A program made the position numbers and the translations under genes. From DASPWW01 sp963841715 (GTDB taxonomy: Bacteria > Actinomycetota > Thermoleophilia > Solirubrobacterales > 70-9), in contig CAWJDP010000002.1 in assembly GCA_963841715.1 (NCBI GenBank), forward strand, positions 186,001-250,000: a stretch of 64,000 nucleotides of DNA. Direction: 5' to 3'. Under the pieces are notes generated by a model, which was given only the letters and a program-made list of their open reading frames with translations, was not told the origin of the DNA and ran no database searches. Below are positions 43,708 through 52,694 of the stretch, piece after piece (the first letter of the stretch is position 1; each line of letters begins with the position of its first letter).

Positions 43708-46700
43708 AAGCGCCGCCCGGTCGCTTCCCTCGGGTGCGAGCACAGGCGCGCCCGCGCGGGGCAGTCCCAGCACAGAGCCGCGTGCGGGCGCTCGGTGACC
43801 TTGAAGCGCCCCGCCCTCACATCGGCGACCAGCCTCTCGAGCTCAGCGCGCGCCGCGTCGAGCTCCGCCGCGTCGAAGTCGCGCATCAGCACCTCGCCGC
43901 CGCCATCGAGGAACGCATATGCGGTCCGCACCCCGCCGTGATCGTCCCCGCCCGCCGCCAGTGCGTAAATGGCGCGCTGAACGCCATAGCGCTCGACGAG
44001 GTCCTCCGGGTCGGCGTCGGCAAGCGAGTCGGTCTTGTAGTCGACGACGATCGGCCCGTCCGGCGTTTCGGCGAGGAGATCGATGTTCCCGCGCACGATC
44101 GAGCCGCCGAGCGGGAGCAGGAATGGCATCTCGGGCCGCAGCGAGACAGTGCCGGGGTCGAGCTCGGCGCGCAGCCCGCACTCGAGCCAGGCCGCGATCA
44201 TCTCGCGGACGCGCGCGAGCTCCCCGCCGTCTCCCGGCAGCCCCTCGGCGCGGAGCAGCTCGGCGCACACCTTCTCCGGTGGTTCGCGCCAGCGGTGCCG
44301 CGCGCTCCACTCGAGCATCGCGTGGACGGCGCTCCCGAACCCGTAGCGCTGCGAGCGCGGCGCCTCAGTGTCGCCGCGCTCGTCAGCGCCGGGGGTCCCG
44401 GGGAGTCGCAGTACGCGCTCGGCGTAGAAGCGGTAGCCGCAGGTGCCGAAGCTCGCGAGCGCCGAGTAGGAGAGGCGGTGCGCGGGCTCCCCGGCGACGG
44501 CGCTCGACATCGCGGCGGGGCGATCCGAGACGCCCGGCGCGAGCTCGGTCGCCGTCACATCGGGCGCGAGCCGGCGAAACGCCTCGGGATCGGGGAGGTT
44601 GAAGCGCACCTCGATCTCGCCGGGTGTGGACGCAAGCTCGAGGTCGGGGCGCGCGACCGCGGCCGGAAGCTCGACGGCGGCGTCCTCGCCCTCGCTGAGC
44701 TCGAGGGCACCGACCAGCCGCTCGGTGATCGGGGTCCCCGGGACCTCGTCTTTGGCGAGCGCCGAGGAGCCGTACGTGCCGCTCAGCAGCAGGTGGTCGC
44801 GGGCGCGGGTCGCGGCGACGTAGGCGAGCCGCCGTGCCTCCGCGGACTCGGCGATCTCGGCCTCGGCGAGCAGCTCGTCGTAGTCGTAGAGCCCGATGGC
44901 GCGGGCGCCGAAGCGCGCGAGCCTGATCCCGACGCGCACATCCTCCTCGCCGCCGTCGTTGTCGGGGCTCGCATCGTCGTGCCCGGCCGCGTCGATCCGG
45001 ACCGCCCGTGGTCTGGAGCCGACGAGCAGCCGGCGGCCGAGGTCGGCGACGGCGACGACCGGGAACTCGAGCCCCTTCGCAGCGTGCACGGTCATGATCC
45101 GCACCCCCTCATGCTCCTCGGCCTCGGTCGCCGCCTCGCCCTCCGGGTCCTCGCGCCCGGCGCGGTCGGAGAGATGGTCGACGAACCCGCGCAGGTCGCG
45201 CCCCTCGGCGGCCTCGTACTCGCGCGCGAGGCGCATCAGCTTGCGCACGTTCGCGTACCGGCTCGCGCCCTCGCGCATCCGCAGCACCGCGAGGTCGTAG
45301 CCGGTCGCCGCGACCGCGCGCTCGACGAGGTCCTCGAGGCCGAGCCGTGGGCCGTCGTCGCGGAGCGCGGCGAGACGGGTGCAGAAGCGAGCGAGCCGGG
45401 CGGCGTCGTCCGCCGGCGGCGCGGGCTCCTCACCCTCCGGCGAATCGACGCCCTCTCCGAAGCGGCGCTCGAGCGCCGGCCACAGGTGCCCGCCCGGGAC
45501 CTCGTCGCGCCTCGCCGCGTCGCGGAGCAGCCACAGCGTGTCGGGTCGCACGCCGCACGCGGGAGAGCCGAGCGCGCCGAGCAGCGCGAGGTCGTCGAGC
45601 GGGTTCGCGATTGCCGCGAGCAGGCGCCGGACGTCCTCGACCTGCTGCTGGGACCAATAGCCGCGTCCTCCGACGACGTATGGGCGAAGCCCGGCGAGCT
45701 CGAGCTCCTCCTCGAACGCCCGCACGTGGGTGAACGCGCGCAGGAGCACGACGATCTCGCCGCGATCGACGCCTCCGTCGACGAGCGCGCGCAGCCGCGC
45801 CGCGAGGAACCGCGCCTCGGCGACGCGGTCGTGGGTCGAGGGATGGTCGCCGGCGAGCCTGATCCCGAGCGCCTCGTCCCTCCATGCCCGCCCGCCCGGG
45901 GTCAGCAGCAGCTCGACCTCGGGGCCCGCCGCCGGCGCGGTCTCCGGCTCGACGCCGATCGTCAGTGGGCGATAGCCGTCGAGCAGGGCGTCGCCGAGCG
46001 CGTTCACGGCCGCGATCAGCCGCGGGCGGGCGCGGAAGTTCCCGCTCAGGCGCATCGTCTCGGCGCGCTCGTCGGGGAGCTCCGCGATCCGCTCGCGCTC
46101 GCCCCGGAACACCCGCAAGTCCGCGTGGCGGAAGCCGTAGATCGACTGGAACTCGTCGCCGACCGCGAACAGGCGCGTCTCTGCCCCGCGCAGGAGCTCG
46201 ATCAGCTCGACCTGGAGCCGGTTCGTGTCCTGGAACTCGTCGACCATCACGTGCCGCAGCCGCTCGCGGTAGGCCTCGGCGATCCGCGGGTGGTCGCGGA
46301 GCAGCCGCGCCGCCTCGATCTCGAGGTCGGTGAAGTCGAGCCCCGAGCGCTCGTCCTTCAGTGCCGCGAACCGGGCGCCGAACAGGCCGACGAGCTCGCT
46401 CAGATGTTCGTACAGGCCCGCGCTCTCACGCTCGACCGCGATCCGGCGGGCGGCGCGCCACGCGGCGCGGTAGCGCTCGCATGCCTCGCCGCTGAACGCA
46501 CGCGCGCCGCCCGTCAGCTCGAGCTCCTCGAGCTCGGTCGAGGGCGGGTTCGAGCCCGGCTCGATCGAGGCGGCGCGGCGCAGCCGCTCCAGGTTCGCGT
46601 CGCCGCCGCGGCCCTCGCTCACCTCGGCGAGCGCAGCCCCCGCGGCATCCGCGAGCTCGGCGAGCGCCGCGGCCTCGGAGCGGGGGGCGGGGCGAGGGGG

Positions 46701-47336
46701 GAGCGCCGGGTCGGGCGAGCCCTGGATCCGGAGCTCGTCGTACGCCGTCTGGACCATCGAGCGCAGCTCGCGCCGGCCGATCGCGGCGACGAGCCGTGCG
46801 CGCTCCGGAGCGCCGCCGGAAAGGAGCTCCTCGAGCGCGTCGTCGAAGGCGCGCAGCGCGACGCGGTCGCTCTCGGCCTCGTCGAGGACGCGAAAGCGCG
46901 GGTCGAGCCCGAGCGCGATCGGATGCGAAGCGAGCAGCCGCCGGCAGAACCCATGGATCGTCGAGATCCATGCCGCGTCGCTGTCGCGTGCGAGCGCCCG
47001 CAGCTCGGCGGCGCGGTTTGCGTCGCCGGCCGCGGCCGCGGCGCGGGCCTCGAGCTCGGAGCGGATCCGGGATCGGAGCTCGGCCGCGGCGCGCTCGGTG
47101 AACGTGAACGCGACGATCGCCTCGATCCCGAGACCGTCCTCGGTCAGCGCGTCGCAGTAGCGCTCGACGAGGACGCGCGTCTTCCCCGTCCCGGCGCCCG
47201 CGTCGAGCAGCACGTCGCGGTCGCGTGCCTCGACCGCGCGGCGCTGCTCGAGCGTCGCTCCGGGGAGGCCGAGCTCGTCGCCCGCATCGTCCGGGATCGC
47301 CGTCGCGAGCTGCAACTGTTCCTGCTCCGGCGTCAT
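43704..47336 (-). CDS. AddA-like UvrD/RecB-type helicase-nuclease
   Basis: ATP-dependent helicase of 1,210 residues. Motif I is AGAGTGKT (46-53), motif Ia AFTFTERAAAEL, motif II VDEFQDTN, motif III VGDEFQSIYGFRHAD, and motif V IMTVHAAKGLEFPVV. The C-terminus carries a RecB-type nuclease (IVVDYKTDSL). Cysteines in FGTCGYRF and CWDCPARARLC suggest an iron-sulfur staple. The complex would process double-strand ends for recombination. ATG 47336 overlaps the AddB-like stop by four bases. The frame is open far upstream but only within that gene. Confidence 0.88.
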   Translation of the reverse strand: MTPEQEQLQLATAIPDDAGDELGLPGATLEQRRAVEARDRDVLLDAGAGTGKTRVLVERYCDALTEDGLGIEAIVAFTFTERAAAELRSRIRSELEARAAAAAGDANRAAELRALARDSDAAWISTIHGFCRRLLASHPIALGLDPRFRVLDEAESDRVALRAFDDALEELLSGGAPERARLVAAIGRRELRSMVQTAYDELRIQGSPDPALPPRPAPRSEAAALAELADAAGAALAEVSEGRGGDANLERLRRAASIEPGSNPPSTELEELELTGGARAFSGEACERYRAAWRAARRIAVERESAGLYEHLSELVGLFGARFAALKDERSGLDFTDLEIEAARLLRDHPRIAEAYRERLRHVMVDEFQDTNRLQVELIELLRGAETRLFAVGDEFQSIYGFRHADLRVFRGERERIAELPDERAETMRLSGNFRARPRLIAAVNALGDALLDGYRPLTIGVEPETAPAAGPEVELLLTPGGRAWRDEALGIRLAGDHPSTHDRVAEARFLAARLRALVDGGVDRGEIVVLLRAFTHVRAFEEELELAGLRPYVVGGRGYWSQQQVEDVRRLLAAIANPLDDLALLGALGSPACGVRPDTLWLLRDAARRDEVPGGHLWPALERRFGEGVDSPEGEEPAPPADDAARLARFCTRLAALRDDGPRLGLEDLVERAVAATGYDLAVLRMREGASRYANVRKLMRLAREYEAAEGRDLRGFVDHLSDRAGREDPEGEAATEAEEHEGVRIMTVHAAKGLEFPVVAVADLGRRLLVGSRPRAVRIDAAGHDDASPDNDGGEEDVRVGIRLARFGARAIGLYDYDELLAEAEIAESAEARRLAYVAATRARDHLLLSGTYGSSALAKDEVPGTPITERLVGALELSEGEDAAVELPAAVARPDLELASTPGEIEVRFNLPDPEAFRRLAPDVTATELAPGVSDRPAAMSSAVAGEPAHRLSYSALASFGTCGYRFYAERVLRLPGTPGADERGDTEAPRSQRYGFGSAVHAMLEWSARHRWREPPEKVCAELLRAEGLPGDGGELARVREMIAAWLECGLRAELDPGTVSLRPEMPFLLPLGGSIVRGNIDLLAETPDGPIVVDYKTDSLADADPEDLVERYGVQRAIYALAAGGDDHGGVRTAYAFLDGGGEVLMRDFDAAELDAARAELERLVADVRAGRFKVTERPHAALCWDCPARARLCSHPREATGRRL

Positions 47337-50260
47337 CCCTCTCCGATCTCCTCGTCCTCGAACGGGCGCTCGGGATCGCGCCCGCCGCGCTCGCGCCGGC
47401 ACACGGCCTGGAACTCGCAGTACGGCGGGCAGCGGTCCTCGATCGGGTCGCGGTCGATGCGCCCGGCCCGCATCGCGGTCACGATCTCGACCGCCCGCGC
47501 TTCGGCGTCGTCGAGCAGCTTCTGGAAGTCTCCGTCGTCGAGCAGGTCGGGGCCGACGGCGTCGAGGCCCTCGAGCAGCCCGTCGCGCTCGTCCGCGCGC
47601 AGCATCCCCCTTGGCGAGCGCTTCTGGGTTGCACCGAGCGGCTCGTACACGGCGCCGAGCGCCCGCCGCTTCCACAGCCGCTCGAGCGCGAGCGCGTAGA
47701 GCTGGAGCTGGAGCTTGCCGTCGCGCTCGAGTCGCGCCGCCGCGACGACGCGGCGCGACGACTTGTAGTCGCGGACGAGACCGGCGCCCCCACCGTCGCC
47801 GCGCGGGACGTCGACGCGGTCGATCGTGCCGTGGATCCGCAGCCCGCCGAGGTCGAGCGCCGGACGGATGTCGTCCTCGCGCTCGCCGAAGCTCGCCTCG
47901 AGCAGCTCGGGGTCGGCGACGAGTCGCGACGGCGAGCCGGCCTCGCGCTCGAGATGGCCCTCGACTAACGCGAGCACGCGAGCGCGCGAGACGACGCTGC
48001 GCGCGTCGGACCCGCCGAGGCTCATGTCCGTGGCGATCTCGCCCACGAGCTCGGCGGCGCGCCGGCCCCACGCGTCGAGCGTGCGCGGGTCGGGGGCCGG
48101 CTCGCCGCCCGGAGGCTCGCGGTAGAGCCGCTCGAGCACGGCGTGCAGCAGCGAGCCCTCGGCGCGCGCGTCGGGGTCGGGGTCGATGCCAGCCGGGTCG
48201 AGCTCGTGCCCGACGAACCACCGATACGAGCACAACGCGTACTCCTCTAGCGTCGACGGGCCGACGTGGTCCCGCTCGCCAAGCGCGGCGAGCACCGAGT
48301 CGACCTCGACGGGGCCTGGGAGCTGGCGGAGCTGGTCACGCGCGTCGGCCTCCGGCGCCCCCGCGGGGTGGACGCTCAGCTCGGCGAGACCGCGCCGGCG
48401 CACGCGCTCCTCGATCGGGTCGGGCTCGCCGCGGAGGCCGGGGGGCGGGTCGAGGAGGTCGCGGACGTCGTCGAGGAACGGAGAGCGCGATGCCGCGCCA
48501 CCCTCGTCGTCGCAGCTTCGCCAGCACAGGTGCAGGCTCTTCGCAGGCCGCGAGAGGCAGACGTAGAACAGGTAGCGCTCCTCGTCCTCGGGGTCGGCGC
48601 GCTCCGGGAGGCCGAGGGCGGCGCGCTGCTCGTCGTCAAGCAGCGGCTCGGCGCCGCCCCGGCGCGGAAACTCGCCGTCCTGGAGCGAGGCGACGAACAG
48701 ATGGTCGACGCGGCGGGCGCGGATCCGGTACGGGCTCGTGACGCGGACGTGGCCCTGGGTCGGCCCCTGCCACAGCGGCACCTCGAGCTCGTCGAGCGCG
48801 GCCAGCGCGGCACCGGCGGCGTCGCCGATCTCGCGCAGCGTCGCGAGCTCCTCGAGCGCCTCGGCGGCGGCCGCGCCCGCCCGCAGCTCGAGCCGGCGCT
48901 CGCGGACCGGATGCGGCGCCTCACGCTCGTACGGGCGCTCGGCGATCCGGCGCGCGAAGCGCGCGATCGCGCCGAGGCGCGCGGCGGCGTCTCGCGCCGA
49001 GCGCAGCTCTTCGATCTCGAAAAGCTCGCGCCCGTTCCACGCGTCGAGCGCCTCGACGGCGGTCCGCAGCCGCCCGCGGCGGATCCTGCACTCGAGCCAG
49101 TCGGCGTCGGAATGGCGCGCGACGCCCGGCGCGCGCACGAACGCCAGCAGGTCGCCGGCGTCGCCGTCGCGAAGCGCGGCGCGCACGAGCCCGGCGAGCC
49201 CCCGGCCGACCGCGGTCCGCGTCAGCGGCACCTTCGCCTCGGTCGCGACCGGGATCCCCGCGGCGCGGAGCACGGACTCGTACAGGGGTCCGTCGCGGTT
49301 GGGGTCGCGGAGGACGACCGCGACTGAATCAGGCCTTGCGCCCGCCTCGAGCAGGCGCGCGACCTCGCCCGCGACCTGCTCAACCTGCCCACGCTCGCCG
49401 GCCGCCTCCATCAGCACAAGGCCGTCGTCCGGAGCGCGACGCTGCGGCTGTTCGGCGAGGAAGCTGCGCTCGAGGTGGAAGAGCGTGGCGCTGGTGGTGT
49501 TCGCGCGGTTCGATTCGAGCCTCTCTTCGGTCACGGCGCCGAGGTCGCGGAGCTCGCTGCGCAGCCGGGCCCGCGCCGCGAGCGCCGCGCGGTCCTCGTA
49601 GGTCACCGTCACGGTCACCGGCGCGGCGTCGGACAGCGCGCTCAGGAGCTCGAGCTGCTCGCGGGTGAGATCGTCGAACCCATACACGAACGCCGGGCGC
49701 CCACCCCACGCCTCGGGCCGGGCGCGCAGCGCCGCCGTGGCCGACGCGGCGGCGGTGTGACGACTCCCGAGGCCGAGATCGTCGCGCACCTCGACGAACG
49801 CGGCGTACAGCGCCGCGATCTCGGCGATGAAGCCGCCGTCGTCGCCCGCGGTGCGCTCGACGCTGGCGGGGTCGAGGCATCCCGCCTGGAGCTCGCCGAG
49901 CGCGGGGACGAGCGCGCGCGCGAACCCCGGTCGGCGCGCGGAGCGCGCAAGCACGCGGAGCTCGGTGCGGGCGATCGCGACGCGGGCCACGTGAAGCTCC
50001 TGGACCTCGCTCATCGCGGCGGCGACCGGGGCGCCGGTGACGCGAAGCACGTCCTCGAACAGGCGCTCGAAGGTGAGGATCGAGGCGCCCAGGACCGCGC
50101 CGTCGCCGGCGGCGGCGCAGAGCTCGCGCTCGAAACGGTCGGCGTCCTCGAGCGTCGGGACGACGAGCACCGGATCGCGCGCGAGTGCGGCCTCCAGCCG
50201 CCGGCGGATCGCGCCCGCGCGCCCGGAGTTCGGCGGGCCCTCGATCAGCGCCAGGGTCAT
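47333..50260 (-). CDS. AddB-like nuclease subunit
   Basis: Protein of 975 residues, the partner of the AddA-like helicase. The N-terminal Walker A position reads GPPNSGRA, with Arg and Ala where an active ATPase has Lys and Ser/Thr, so ATP hydrolysis here is unlikely. The middle shows the UvrD-like second domain without all motifs (HLFVASLQDGEFPRRGG). The C-terminal RecB-type nuclease keeps HAVLERLYREPP, GTIDRVDV and VRDYKSS. The four cysteines in ALCSYRWF and CPPYCEFQAVC fit the AddB iron-sulfur site. An AdnAB pair would have two motor domains, so AddAB-like is the better name. Confidence 0.82.
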   Translation of the reverse strand: MTLALIEGPPNSGRAGAIRRRLEAALARDPVLVVPTLEDADRFERELCAAAGDGAVLGASILTFERLFEDVLRVTGAPVAAAMSEVQELHVARVAIARTELRVLARSARRPGFARALVPALGELQAGCLDPASVERTAGDDGGFIAEIAALYAAFVEVRDDLGLGSRHTAAASATAALRARPEAWGGRPAFVYGFDDLTREQLELLSALSDAAPVTVTVTYEDRAALAARARLRSELRDLGAVTEERLESNRANTTSATLFHLERSFLAEQPQRRAPDDGLVLMEAAGERGQVEQVAGEVARLLEAGARPDSVAVVLRDPNRDGPLYESVLRAAGIPVATEAKVPLTRTAVGRGLAGLVRAALRDGDAGDLLAFVRAPGVARHSDADWLECRIRRGRLRTAVEALDAWNGRELFEIEELRSARDAAARLGAIARFARRIAERPYEREAPHPVRERRLELRAGAAAAEALEELATLREIGDAAGAALAALDELEVPLWQGPTQGHVRVTSPYRIRARRVDHLFVASLQDGEFPRRGGAEPLLDDEQRAALGLPERADPEDEERYLFYVCLSRPAKSLHLCWRSCDDEGGAASRSPFLDDVRDLLDPPPGLRGEPDPIEERVRRRGLAELSVHPAGAPEADARDQLRQLPGPVEVDSVLAALGERDHVGPSTLEEYALCSYRWFVGHELDPAGIDPDPDARAEGSLLHAVLERLYREPPGGEPAPDPRTLDAWGRRAAELVGEIATDMSLGGSDARSVVSRARVLALVEGHLEREAGSPSRLVADPELLEASFGEREDDIRPALDLGGLRIHGTIDRVDVPRGDGGGAGLVRDYKSSRRVVAAARLERDGKLQLQLYALALERLWKRRALGAVYEPLGATQKRSPRGMLRADERDGLLEGLDAVGPDLLDDGDFQKLLDDAEARAVEIVTAMRAGRIDRDPIEDRCPPYCEFQAVCRRERGGRDPERPFEDEEIGEG

Positions 50261-50407
50261 CGCTCTCGGCGCTCCGCGGCTCGGCAGCTCATCGAACCCA
50301 GCATAGGTCGGTGGTCGGGCAGGCTCGCGGGCGCGCCACCGGGGTTCCGTCGGACCCCCGGTCTATCTTTGCCCGGCTCTCGCACGTCAACTCAGGAGCC
50401 TGGAGAT

Positions 50408-50863
50408 ATGTCCCTCTGCTTCATAGATCCAGCCGATGCGATCCGGGCCGTGGCGGACTCGGTCGGCCGTGAGGCGCGTCGGCAGCTGCTCGGCGAGGCG
50501 GTGCGCGCATGGGTCGACGAGATCCCGGACGATGAGCTCGAAGCCCACTACGCGCGGGCGATCGCCGAGCTCGACGAGCACGACATCTCGATGCTCGCGG
50601 CGTGGCACGCGTCGATGGACGTCGGCCACCCGATCCCGAATCGCGACTTCCTGATGGGCGCGTTCCCGTCGCTCGGCACACAGCGCCGCGAAGCGCTGAA
50701 GCTCGCCGCCGGGTTCCGCGGCGAGGAGGCGGTTGACCGCGGGGTCACCGAGGAGCGCGCGCTGGAGACGGTGCTCGAGTGGCTTTCCGGTCCGAGGCTG
50801 ATGGAGCTCGCATGCGAGGCGATGGAGCTCTATGTCTGGGACCGGATCGGCTCGGACAACTAG
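50408..50863 (+). CDS. Hypothetical protein, mostly helical
   Basis: Protein of 151 residues, acidic, with predicted helices throughout (AVADSVGREARRQLLGEAVR, ELEAHYARAIAELDEHDISML). I do not recognise a family. ATG 50408 has AGGAG (50394-50398) 9 bases upstream and a TATCTT box further up (about 50362). The stop codon TAG is the first triplet of the 123-bp repeat. The good start signals and normal codon use make it a real gene. Confidence 0.65.
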   Translation: MSLCFIDPADAIRAVADSVGREARRQLLGEAVRAWVDEIPDDELEAHYARAIAELDEHDISMLAAWHASMDVGHPIPNRDFLMGAFPSLGTQRREALKLAAGFRGEEAVDRGVTEERALETVLEWLSGPRLMELACEAMELYVWDRIGSDN

Positions 50864-50983
50864 GCCGCTGCAAACCGTCGCATCTCGGCGTCCTCGGCCG
50901 ATTGCCTCGCTCACGCACGTCTTGAGTACGCTCGCTTCGTCAATCGGCCTGCGTCCACCGACCTGCTCGGTTTTCGCGGCCTA
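50861..50983. repeat. 123-bp structured palindromic repeat, copy 2
   Basis: Same length and ends as copy 1 (TAGGCCGC...GCGGCCTA). The inner arms differ but still pair: GGCCGATTG (50896-50904) with CAATCGGCC (50941-50949), and CGCAC/GTACG around the central loop. The left end supplies the stop of the upstream gene. On the other strand the element encodes the last 14 residues and the stop of the HAD gene. Confidence 0.8.
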
Positions 50984-51608
50984 AGGCCTGCTCGATCTCA
51001 GGGATCGCCTGCTCGTTGTCCCGAAAGTGGACGGCGCTCATCCCGATCTCGCGGGCGGCCTCGACGTTGACGTCGACATCGTCGATGAACAGGCACTCCT
51101 GCGCGGGCGGCCCGTTGAGGCGCTCGACCGCGAACTCGTAGATCCCCGGTTCGGGCTTTCGCATCCGCACGAACGCCGAGTCGACGACGATCTCGAAGAT
51201 CTCGTCGACCGGCAGCAGCCCGCGCCACAGCGGCTCCCACTCGCGGACGTTGTTCGTCAGCAGCGCCATCCGGTATCCGCGCGACTTCAGGTCGCGCATC
51301 AGCTCGACCATCGGCTCGTTTGGATCGAGGGCGTCGAAGTAGATCTCGCGAAAGCGATGCATCTCGGGCCGGTGCCCGAGCTCGGGCTCGAGCCCGTCGC
51401 TGATCAGCTCGAGGAAGTCGGCCTCGGTCACGTTTCCCTTCTCGAGCTCGTACAGTGGATGCTCGCCGTCGCGCTCGGCTGCGGCCTGCATCACGCGCGC
51501 GAGCGCCTCGAACGGGATCCCTGTCTCGTCCTGGAACGCGGCGAACGAGCGCAGAAGCGGGGTGGTGAGCACCCCGCCGAAGTCGGAGATGATCGCCCGG
51601 ATCGGCAT
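50940..51608 (-). CDS. HAD-superfamily hydrolase
   Basis: Phosphatase-like protein of 222 residues. Motif I is ISDFGGVLTT (nucleophile Asp, as in the epoxide-hydrolase-type HAD group), motif II MALLTNN, motif III the Lys in RKPEPGIY, and motif IV LFIDDVDVNVEAA. A helical cap lies between residues 20 and 90. The substrate is unknown. The last 14 codons, which read GRENRAGRWTQAD at the end, come from the 123-bp repeat, so the original C-terminus was probably replaced. It is the third gene of a short minus-strand operon. Confidence 0.84.
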   Translation of the reverse strand: MPIRAIISDFGGVLTTPLLRSFAAFQDETGIPFEALARVMQAAAERDGEHPLYELEKGNVTEADFLELISDGLEPELGHRPEMHRFREIYFDALDPNEPMVELMRDLKSRGYRMALLTNNVREWEPLWRGLLPVDEIFEIVVDSAFVRMRKPEPGIYEFAVERLNGPPAQECLFIDDVDVNVEAAREIGMSAVHFRDNEQAIPEIEQALGRENRAGRWTQAD

Positions 51609-51615
51609 CGACCGT

Positions 51616-52134
51616 CTAGGCCGGGCCGACGACCTCGAGCGCGCCGGAGCCCCGCTTCCCCTGCATCTTGAACTCCATCGCGGTGCGGCCGTCCTCGGCC
51701 CGCCGCACCGCCTCGGAGCGCTCGGCCGAGACGCGGAGCGGCGTCGTCCCGGGCTCGGTCTCGAGCTCGATCCCGATCCGCGCGATCGCGCCGGTCGGGT
51801 CGTACTCGGTTGAGACCAGCGGCCTCTCGACCTCGACGCGGTCGTTCTGCCCCGGCTCGACGACTATCGCCGCCGTCGCGTCGGCGTCGTGCCCGGTGGC
51901 CTCGGCCGGGCGCATCGCGGCGAGCGCCAGCAGGCCGCCCTCCTCGAACGCCGCGGAGACGATCCGCAGCTCGGCCACCGCGCCCCAGTCGGGCTCTCCG
52001 TGGATCCGCCACGGGCGCTCGCCGCCGGCTTCGGCGTCATCGAGCCCGCGCAGCCCGTCCGCATCCCACTCGATCCGGACGGTCCCCATGCGCCCGTCGC
52101 CGAGCTCGACGGAGAGCGGGTCAGCGCTCGGCAT
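51616..52134 (-). CDS. Hypothetical protein
   Basis: Protein of 172 residues with alternating charged and hydrophobic stretches that suggest beta structure. It has no signal peptide or membrane helix. I do not recognise a family; ERPWRIHGEPDWGAVAELRIVSA and RTAMEFKMQGKRGSGALEVVG would be good search probes. Its start overlaps the end of the FxsA gene by 14 bases and its stop is 7 bases from the HAD start, so it is part of that operon. Confidence 0.6.
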   Translation of the reverse strand: MPSADPLSVELGDGRMGTVRIEWDADGLRGLDDAEAGGERPWRIHGEPDWGAVAELRIVSAAFEEGGLLALAAMRPAEATGHDADATAAIVVEPGQNDRVEVERPLVSTEYDPTGAIARIGIELETEPGTTPLRVSAERSEAVRRAEDGRTAMEFKMQGKRGSGALEVVGPA

Positions 52135-52651
52135 GCGGGCTCGGGGGTGGGCCGATTTGGTCCGTGCGGTCCGGCACCTCCTGCGCAGTGCCCTCGACGT
52201 CGTAGTCGCGCCCCGCCGCCGGCCCCGATCGCGAGCTTCGCCCGGGGCGGGGAGCGTTGGCCGCGCCCCAGATGAAGATCCGCGTCCCGAAGCCGAACCG
52301 GCGCAGGACAGCCCAGCTCGAGGCCCCGCGCACGAACGCGCGCGTCGGCGGGATCAGCAGGAGGAAGCCGAAGATGTCGGTGATGAAGCCGGGCGTGAGC
52401 AGCAGCGCGGCCCCGAGGATCACCATCGCGCCGTCGAACGTCTCCTTTGCGGGCACGCGGTTCTCGGCGAGCGCGATGTTGAAGCGGTTCCATGCCGCCC
52501 GCCCCTGGTGGCGGAGCAGCGCCGCGCCGATGATGCTGTCGAGGACCAGAAGCGCGATCGTCGGCAGAGCCCCGATCGCCTCGCCGACCTTGATGATCAC
52601 GTACAGCTCCGCGATCGGGAGCGCGATGAACAGGACTACGACAAGGAACAC
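52121..52651 (-). CDS. FxsA family membrane protein
   Basis: Protein of 176 residues. FxsA proteins begin with a hydrophobic helix containing a Pro-Ile-x-Glu segment, here FIALPIAELYVIIKVGEAIG. A second helix pair follows (PTIALLVLDSIIGAALLRHQG), then GAMVILGAALLLTPGFITDIFGFLLLIPPTR. The C-terminal tail is polar. In E. coli FxsA eases F plasmid exclusion of phage T7, but its normal role is unknown. I chose GTG 52651, 6 bases after a minus-strand TACGCT box (52658-52663); the open frame reaches 52717 but would then overlap the divergent gene. Confidence 0.83.
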   Translation of the reverse strand: MFLVVVLFIALPIAELYVIIKVGEAIGALPTIALLVLDSIIGAALLRHQGRAAWNRFNIALAENRVPAKETFDGAMVILGAALLLTPGFITDIFGFLLLIPPTRAFVRGASSWAVLRRFGFGTRIFIWGAANAPRPGRSSRSGPAAGRDYDVEGTAQEVPDRTDQIGPPPSPHAER

Positions 52652-52657
52652 CCGTAG

Positions 52658-52663
52658 AGCGTA
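52658..52663 (-). promoter_or_regulatory. -10 box of a probable leaderless transcript (fxsA side)
   Basis: On the minus strand TACGCT ends 6 bases before GTG 52651. It lies back to back with the plus-strand box at 52682-52687. Confidence 0.4.
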
Positions 52664-52681
52664 GCCCGCGGCCGCGGTCGC

Positions 52682-52687
52682 TAGCCT
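52682..52687 (+). promoter_or_regulatory. -10 box of a probable leaderless transcript (DUF59 side)
   Basis: TAGCCT ends 7 bases before GTG 52695, which has no ribosome-binding site. Confidence 0.4.
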
Positions 52688-52694
52688 TTCGTAT

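Noticed and set aside
43677..47699. Plus-strand open frame of about 1,340 codons
   Set aside because: It is antisense to the AddA-like gene and its product is Arg/Ala/Glu-rich without any motif; long antisense frames are usual at this GC content.
49500..49530. tRNA T-arm-like sequence GGTTCGATTC
   Set aside because: It lies in the AddB-like coding sequence with no acceptor or anticodon stem; no tRNA was found elsewhere either.
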